From Rhodospirillales bacterium (GTDB lineage Bacteria > Pseudomonadota > Alphaproteobacteria > Rhodospirillales > Magnetospirillaceae): 9,385 bases of DNA. Both the position numbers and the translations under genes were made by a program. The stretch's first letter is position 1. Each line of letters starts with the position of its first letter. Below the pieces are notes generated by a model. It did no database searches. It was not told the origin of the DNA and saw only the letters and a list, made by a program, of their open reading frames with translations. Below, in pieces: positions 5,923 to 9,385 of this stretch. The stretch covers positions 1 to 9,385 of the forward strand of contig JASHSH010000077.1 in the NCBI GenBank assembly GCA_030040955.1. Direction: 5' to 3'.

Positions 5923-6609
5923 ATGCCGCTGCCGCCGCTGACAGGAATCGCCGTCTGCGTCTTCGACGCCTATGGCACCTTGTTCGACGTGCAACGAATC
6001 GCGATGGGCGCACGCGACCTTCTCGGCGAGCGTGCGGAAGCGCTGGGCGATCTCTGGCGCCGCAAGCAGCTCGAATACACCTGGCTGCGCAGCTTGATGG
6101 GCCGGCACGCCGATTTCTGGCACGTCACCGGCGAAAGCCTCGACTATGCCATGGCCTCGCTCGGCCTCGCCGATCCGGCGCTGCGCGCCCGCTTGATGGA
6201 CGCCCATCTCACCCCGCCGCTCCAGGCGGATGCGCGCGGCGCGCTCGACGGGCTGCGCGCGGCCGGGTTCAAGCTCGCCATCCTGTCGAACGGCTCGCCG
6301 ACCATGCTGACCTCGGCGGTCAAGCAGGCCGATCTCTGGTCGCATTTCGACGCGATGCTGTCGGTCGAGGCCGCCGGCGTGTACAAGCCCCACCCGTCGG
6401 TGTATCGGGTGGCGACCGACAAATTCGCCTGCGCCCCCGCGCAAGTCGCCTTCGTGTCGGCGAATTCCTGGGACGCCGCCGGGGCCGATGCGTTCGGCTT
6501 CCAGAGCATCTGGGTCAACCGGCGGGGCGCGCCGGCCGACGAATTGCCGGCGCGGGCGCAACGCGAGGTGGCGAGCCTGGCCGAACTTCCTTCCATGGTG
6601 AGATCATGA
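5923..6609 (+). CDS. HAD-superfamily hydrolase, type II haloacid dehalogenase-like
   Basis: The 228-residue protein has the length and motifs of (S)-2-haloacid dehalogenases, which hydrolyse short L-2-haloacids to D-2-hydroxyacids through an aspartyl ester. Motif I is FDAYGTLFDV, with nucleophile D15 and T19. The cap domain contains LWRRKQLEYTWLR, with R46 at the position of the halide-contacting Arg. Motif II is LSNGSP, with S122 and N123. K155 lies in KPHPSVY, and S179, N181 and D184 in FVSANSWDAAGA. All residues needed in characterised L-2-DEX enzymes are kept, so activity of this type is plausible, though the physiological substrate in this context is unknown. The ATG at 5923 gives a normal N-terminus; the frame stays open upstream into the transglycosylase gene, but only as a shadow. 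The stop overlaps the next start as ATGA. Confidence 0.9.
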   Translation: MPLPPLTGIAVCVFDAYGTLFDVQRIAMGARDLLGERAEALGDLWRRKQLEYTWLRSLMGRHADFWHVTGESLDYAMASLGLADPALRARLMDAHLTPPLQADARGALDGLRAAGFKLAILSNGSPTMLTSAVKQADLWSHFDAMLSVEAAGVYKPHPSVYRVATDKFACAPAQVAFVSANSWDAAGADAFGFQSIWVNRRGAPADELPARAQREVASLAELPSMVRS

Positions 6610-7625
6610 GCGTTCCCGCCCGCGCCCCGCGCTTCGGCGATGTCGAGGACGCCGCCGGCCGCATTTCCGGCGTGGCGGTGCAGACCCCGCTTCTCGAATC
6701 GCCGCAGCTCAACGAACGCGTCGGCGGACGCCTGTTCGTCAAGGCGGAATGCCTCCAGCGCACCGGATCGTTCAAGTTCCGCGGCGCCTACAATCGCATC
6801 TCGCGCCTGACCGAGGCGCAGCGGCGCCGGGGCGTGGTCGCCTTCTCGTCCGGCAATCACGCCCAAGGCGTGGCGGCCGCCGCGGCCCTGCTGGGCGTGC
6901 CAGCCACCATCGTGATGCCGAGCGACGCGCCGGCGGTGAAGATCACGAGCACGCGAGCGTTGGGCGCGCGCACGGTGCTGTATGACCGCCGCAACGAATC
7001 GCGCGAGGAGATCGCCGACGATCTCGCCGCCAAGCAGGGGGCGACCCTGGTGCCGCCGTTCGACGATCCGGTCATCGTCGCCGGCCAGGGAACCTGCGGG
7101 CTCGAGATCTTCAAGCAGGCGCAGGCCGTGGGCGTGCATCTCGACGCCGTGCTGGTGCCGACCAGCGGCGGCGGACTCGCCTCCGGCATCGCGCTCGCCC
7201 TCGAGCAATGCTCGCCGGAAACCAAGGTGATCACCGTCGAGCCGGTCGGGCTCGACGATTTCGCCCGCTCGCTGCGCGCCGGCCGCCGCACCCACAATCG
7301 CGGCGCCCTGAGTCCGTTCTGCGACGCGCTGGCGGTGGCGACGCCGGGACGCATCCCGTTCGCCATCCTGCATCGCCGCCGCGCGGCCGGCGTAACCGTG
7401 ACCGATTCGGACGCGGCCGCCGCCATGGTCACCGCCTTCGCCCAGTTCCGCATCGTAACCGAGCCGAGCGGTGCCGTGGCGCTGGCCGCCGCGTTGCACG
7501 GACGGGTGCGGATCGCCGGCAAATGCGTCGCCGTGGTCTGCTCGGGCGGCAATGTCGATCCGGGCACTTTCTCGCACGCGCTCGGCGGACGGGCCTGCGC
7601 CGTCGACTCGGCGCCGCAGTGGTGA
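6606..7625 (+). CDS. PLP-dependent threonine/serine dehydratase
   Basis: This 339-residue fold-type II PLP enzyme should deaminate threonine and/or serine to 2-oxobutyrate or pyruvate. K57 in GSFKFRGA is the PLP Schiff-base lysine. SSGNHAQG (81-88) is the substrate carboxylate loop, SGGGLASG (187-194) the phosphate cradle, and CSGGN near the C-terminus the usual pyridine-nitrogen region. There is no C-terminal ACT domain, unlike biosynthetic IlvA, so isoleucine feedback is not expected and a catabolic or detoxifying role is more likely. The middle part (SPFCDALAVATPG) resembles a proteobacterial threonine/serine dehydratase subgroup, as far as I can recall. Serine racemase or hydroxyaspartate dehydratase activity cannot be excluded. 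Its ATG overlaps the HAD stop (ATGA), and its stop overlaps the GTG of pgpA. Confidence 0.92.
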   Translation: MSVPARAPRFGDVEDAAGRISGVAVQTPLLESPQLNERVGGRLFVKAECLQRTGSFKFRGAYNRISRLTEAQRRRGVVAFSSGNHAQGVAAAAALLGVPATIVMPSDAPAVKITSTRALGARTVLYDRRNESREEIADDLAAKQGATLVPPFDDPVIVAGQGTCGLEIFKQAQAVGVHLDAVLVPTSGGGLASGIALALEQCSPETKVITVEPVGLDDFARSLRAGRRTHNRGALSPFCDALAVATPGRIPFAILHRRRAAGVTVTDSDAAAAMVTAFAQFRIVTEPSGAVALAAALHGRVRIAGKCVAVVCSGGNVDPGTFSHALGGRACAVDSAPQW

Positions 7626-8104
7626 GTTCGGCTCGGCGCCCCCCGCTCGGCAATCCCGCGGTGCTTCTGGCGACCTGGTTCGGAACCGGCCTGCTGCCGC
7701 GCGCCCCCGGAACCTGGGGCTCGCTCGCCGCCGTCCCCTTCGCCTGGGCCATCGCGCGGTTAGGTGGATGGTCGGCGCTCGCGCTGGCCAGCGCGGCGAT
7801 CTTCGCGCTCGGCTGGTGGGCGGTGCGGCGCACGCTGGCTTCCGATCAAGCCTCCGATCCGGGCTATGTCGTGATCGACGAGGTAGCGGGACAATGGATC
7901 ACCCTGATCCCGGCGCCCCTGGACCCGTTCGCCTATGCCGTCGGCTTCGTACTGTTCCGCGTCGCCGACATCTTCAAGCCATGGCCGGCGAGATGGGCTG
8001 ACCGGCACGTGCCGGGCGCGCTCGGCGTCATGCTCGATGACCTGCTCGCGGCGCTCTACGGCTTCATGGCAATGTTGATTTACCGATATATCGCAGTTAC
8101 TTGA
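7622..8104 (+). CDS. pgpA: Phosphatidylglycerophosphatase A
   Basis: PgpA removes the phosphate from phosphatidylglycerophosphate in the inner membrane, the last step to phosphatidylglycerol. The 160-residue protein shows the N-terminal GTGLLPRAPGTWGS (21-34), the acidic motif VIDEVAGQW (84-92) that binds Mg2+, FRVADIFKPWP (112-122), and GVMLDDLLAALY (135-146). Hydrophobic segments at about 36-67, 95-112 and 140-158 fit a small membrane protein. The GTG at 7622 is chosen because it overlaps the dehydratase stop (GTGA) and leaves a short N-terminus before the first conserved segment. The ribosome-binding site is weak, which fits coupled translation. Its TGA shares one base with the ATG of cinA. 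Confidence 0.94.
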   Translation: MSSARRPPLGNPAVLLATWFGTGLLPRAPGTWGSLAAVPFAWAIARLGGWSALALASAAIFALGWWAVRRTLASDQASDPGYVVIDEVAGQWITLIPAPLDPFAYAVGFVLFRVADIFKPWPARWADRHVPGALGVMLDDLLAALYGFMAMLIYRYIAVT

Positions 8105-8604
8105 TGGGCATTCTTCCGGCAGAACTGGAAGAGAGGGCGCGACTCGTGCTGGAGTCCTGCGGACGCGCCAATGCCACGGTCTCGATAGCCGAATCCTGCA
8201 CGGGCGGGCTGATCACCGCCGCGCTGACTGCGATCCCCGGAAGCTCCGCCTTTGTTGACCGGGGTTTCGTCACCTACTCGAACGGCTCGAAGACCGACCT
8301 GCTCGGCGTGCCCGATGCCTTGCTGGCGCGAACTGGCGCGGTCAGCGAGGAGGTGGCCCGCGCGATGGCCGAGGGAGCGATCGCCTGGTCCGTGGCCTCG
8401 GCGTCCGTGTCCGTCACCGGGATCGCCGGGCCGAGCGGCGGCAGCCCCGAGAAGCCGGTTGGGCTCGTCCATATCGCCTCCGCGCGGCGCGGCCTATCCA
8501 CGCTGCACGAGCGCCACCTGTTCCCCGGCGACCGCGATGCGATCCGCCTGGCCTCCGCGTTGGCCGCGATGGATTTGCTGATCCGGCGCCTCGCCGCCGG
8601 CTGA
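8104..8604 (+). CDS. CinA-family protein, nicotinamide-nucleotide amidase domain (PncC-like)
   Basis: The protein is 166 residues long and corresponds only to the C-terminal CinA domain, as in E. coli PncC, without the N-terminal COG1058 domain. It should convert NMN to nicotinate mononucleotide for pyridine nucleotide recycling. Family motifs are SIAESCTGG (27-35), with S31 in the presumed active site, then PGSSAFVDRGFVTYSN (45-60), GAVSEEVARAMAEG (78-91), and TGIAGPSGGSPEKPVG (105-120). The start is the ATG at 8104, whose A is the last base of the pgpA stop; an in-frame TTG one codon earlier is less likely. It is the last gene of the four-gene overlapping cassette and converges on ratA with 4 bases between the stop codons. 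Confidence 0.93.
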   Translation: MGILPAELEERARLVLESCGRANATVSIAESCTGGLITAALTAIPGSSAFVDRGFVTYSNGSKTDLLGVPDALLARTGAVSEEVARAMAEGAIAWSVASASVSVTGIAGPSGGSPEKPVGLVHIASARRGLSTLHERHLFPGDRDAIRLASALAAMDLLIRRLAAG

Positions 8605-8617
8605 CTGATCAGCCGGC
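8596..8617. terminator. Perfect 9-bp hairpin containing both stop codons of convergent cinA and ratA
   Basis: GCCGGCTGA (8596-8604) and TCAGCCGGC (8609-8617) form a perfect stem with a 4-base CTGA loop. The TGA of cinA and the TGA of ratA (minus strand) are the base-paired ends of the two arms. The same hairpin would form in both transcripts. There is no T-tract on either side, so it may act as a weak bidirectional terminator or as a 3' stabilising structure. Confidence 0.5.
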
Positions 8618-9088
8618 CGGGTCGTGCGCGGCGCGCGCCGCGGGCGAAGGCGCGGGCGCGCCGTACAATTCGCCCGCACGCTTCTCGAATGCCCCCACCA
8701 TCCGTCGGACCGCCTCGTTGAACAGGGCGCCCATGAGCGTTTGCAGCACTTTCGAGCGGAATTCGAAGTCGATGAAAAACCCGATCTCGGTGCCGCCATC
8801 CGGGTGCGCCGCGAAGGTCCAGTGATTGTCGAGATAGCGGAACGGACCGTCGAGATAGGCAACGTCAATGCGGCGCGGCCGGTCGAGCGTGACCCGCGAG
8901 GTGAAGCGTTCGCGCAACATCTTGAAGCCGACGACGAGATCGGCCCAGATCACATTGCCCTCGCGCCGGTTGATCCGGCAAGCCACGCACCAGGGCAGGA
9001 AGCGCGGATAGTTCTCGATATCGGCGACGAGATCGAACAGCTGCTCGGGCGTCTGCGCCAGCCTTCGATTCTCGGCGTGGGTCGGCAT
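8609..9088 (-). CDS. RatA/Coq10-family START-like protein (ubiquinone-binding)
   Basis: The 159-residue protein is a member of the polyketide cyclase/START-like superfamily that includes yeast Coq10 and E. coli RatA. Its start, MPTHAENRRL, and the segment LFDLVADIENYPRFLPWC are highly typical. The later segments FKMLRERFTSRVTLDRP, YLDNHWTF and IDFEFRSKVLQTLMG follow the family order. A low-complexity Ala/Pro tail ends the protein. In alphaproteobacteria a role in ubiquinone handling in respiration is more likely than ribosome toxicity; that is an inference from the family. The ATG at 9086-9088 is preferred: it follows the lipA stop by 1 base. An in-frame ATG at 9121 would overlap lipA by 32 bases and add 11 residues outside the conserved fold. 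Confidence 0.92.
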   Translation of the reverse strand: MPTHAENRRLAQTPEQLFDLVADIENYPRFLPWCVACRINRREGNVIWADLVVGFKMLRERFTSRVTLDRPRRIDVAYLDGPFRYLDNHWTFAAHPDGGTEIGFFIDFEFRSKVLQTLMGALFNEAVRRMVGAFEKRAGELYGAPAPSPAARAAHDPAG

Positions 9089-9089
9089 T

Positions 9090-9385
9090 TCAGGCCGGAA
9101 CGCGACCCAATTCGCGCTCACGCGCCGCGCGCAGCTCGGCGAAGTCGCGCCCCGCGTGATGCGAGGAGCGAGTGAGCGGGGAGGCCGAGACCATCAGGAA
9201 GCCCTTGGCCCGCGCGATGCTCGCCAGCTCGACGAACTCGTCGGGCGGGATAAAGCGGGCGACGGCGGCGTGTTTCGGGGTCGGCTGGAGATACTGGCCG
9301 ATGGTGATGAAGTCGACCGCGGCCGCGCGCAGATCGTCCATCACCTGCAACACCTCACCGCGCTCCTCGCCCAGGCCGACCATGA
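9090..9385 (-). CDS. lipA: Lipoyl synthase, C-terminal part (truncated by window edge)
   Basis: About 97 residues of the C-terminal end are visible; the frame runs off the right edge. The radical SAM enzyme LipA inserts two sulfurs into protein-bound octanoyl groups to form lipoate. The visible part contains MVGLGEE, followed by a helix and then TIGQYLQPTPKH, a LipA hallmark. RFIPPDEF comes next, and ASPLTRSSHHA near the end holds the RSS motif whose last Ser is a ligand of the auxiliary 4Fe-4S cluster. The cluster-binding cysteines (CxxxCxxC and the N-terminal set) lie in the missing part. The stop is 1 base from the ratA ATG, so ratA is probably translated from the lipA message. Confidence 0.97.
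   Translation of the reverse strand, partial: MVGLGEERGEVLQVMDDLRAAAVDFITIGQYLQPTPKHAAVARFIPPDEFVELASIARAKGFLMVSASPLTRSSHHAGRDFAELRAARERELGRVPA

Noticed and set aside
4817..5941. 374-codon plus-strand frame within the transglycosylase gene
   Set aside because: It is out of frame with a clear GH23 enzyme and is dominated by Arg, Gly and Ala.
6144..7577. 477-codon open frame on the minus strand opposite the HAD and dehydratase genes
   Set aside because: It is antisense to two genes with complete catalytic motifs, is rich in Arg/Ala/Gly/His without recognisable domains, and is a usual by-product of high-GC third codon positions.
8609..9088. Toxin-antitoxin system based on the RatA name
   Set aside because: No partner ratB-like gene is adjacent, and the lipA context favours a Coq10-like role.
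9089..9121. Longer ratA start at 9121
   Set aside because: It adds 11 residues outside the conserved fold and overlaps the lipA coding end; the ATG at 9088 follows the lipA stop directly.
1..9385. CRISPR array, insertion sequence, tRNA, riboswitch or prophage remnant
   Set aside because: No spaced direct repeats, terminal inverted repeats with a transposase, cloverleaf-like segment or phage-type genes were seen; the longest non-coding gap is about 184 bases and is explained by promoters.

Overview
The window is a gene-dense, GC-rich chromosomal segment (roughly two-thirds G+C by eye). Its gene content and families point to an alphaproteobacterium: an NYN-domain protein beside a family 5 uracil-DNA glycosylase, a dapA-smpB pair divergent from a soluble lytic transglycosylase gene, and a pgpA-cinA pair converging on ratA-lipA. 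A Rhodospirillales or Hyphomicrobiales (Rhizobiales) relative fits best, but the order is an inference from remembered gene orders. I see no mobile element, CRISPR array, tRNA or rRNA, and no stretch over 300 bases without a gene.

Layout, left to right. (1) Bases 1-1077, plus strand: the C-terminal part of a LabA-like NYN-domain protein, then 3 bases later a GTG-started Fe-S uracil-DNA glycosylase. (2) Bases 1088-3694, minus strand, read right to left: dapA, smpB, a sulfite-oxidase-fold molybdoenzyme without signal peptide, and a Cys-type glutathione peroxidase. These are closely spaced and probably form one operon from a promoter near 3743-3771. (3) Bases 3695-3878: a compact divergent control region, with a dapA promoter on the minus strand, a promoter for the transglycosylase on the plus strand, and a perfect 10-bp GC inverted repeat around the dapA -10 box. 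(4) Bases 3879-5846, plus: an exported lytic transglycosylase that probably starts at TTG. (5) Bases 5923-8604, plus: four genes joined by stop/start overlaps (type II haloacid dehalogenase-like HAD enzyme, PLP-dependent threonine/serine dehydratase, PgpA, short CinA), with a likely promoter at 5866-5895. (6) Bases 8609-9385, minus: ratA (Coq10/START-like) directly after lipA, whose N-terminal part lies beyond the window.

Functionally the region is mostly housekeeping: lysine and cell-wall precursor synthesis (dapA), ribosome rescue (smpB), murein turnover (slt), phosphatidylglycerol synthesis (pgpA), pyridine nucleotide salvage (cinA/pncC), lipoate synthesis (lipA), DNA repair (udg) and redox protection (GPx, molybdoenzyme). 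I found no convincing undescribed multi-gene system. The points most worth a second look are the dyad over the dapA promoter, the hairpin that contains both stop codons at the cinA/ratA junction, the TTG start of slt, the four-gene overlapping cassette, and the two small pairs NYN-UDG and molybdoenzyme-peroxidase.
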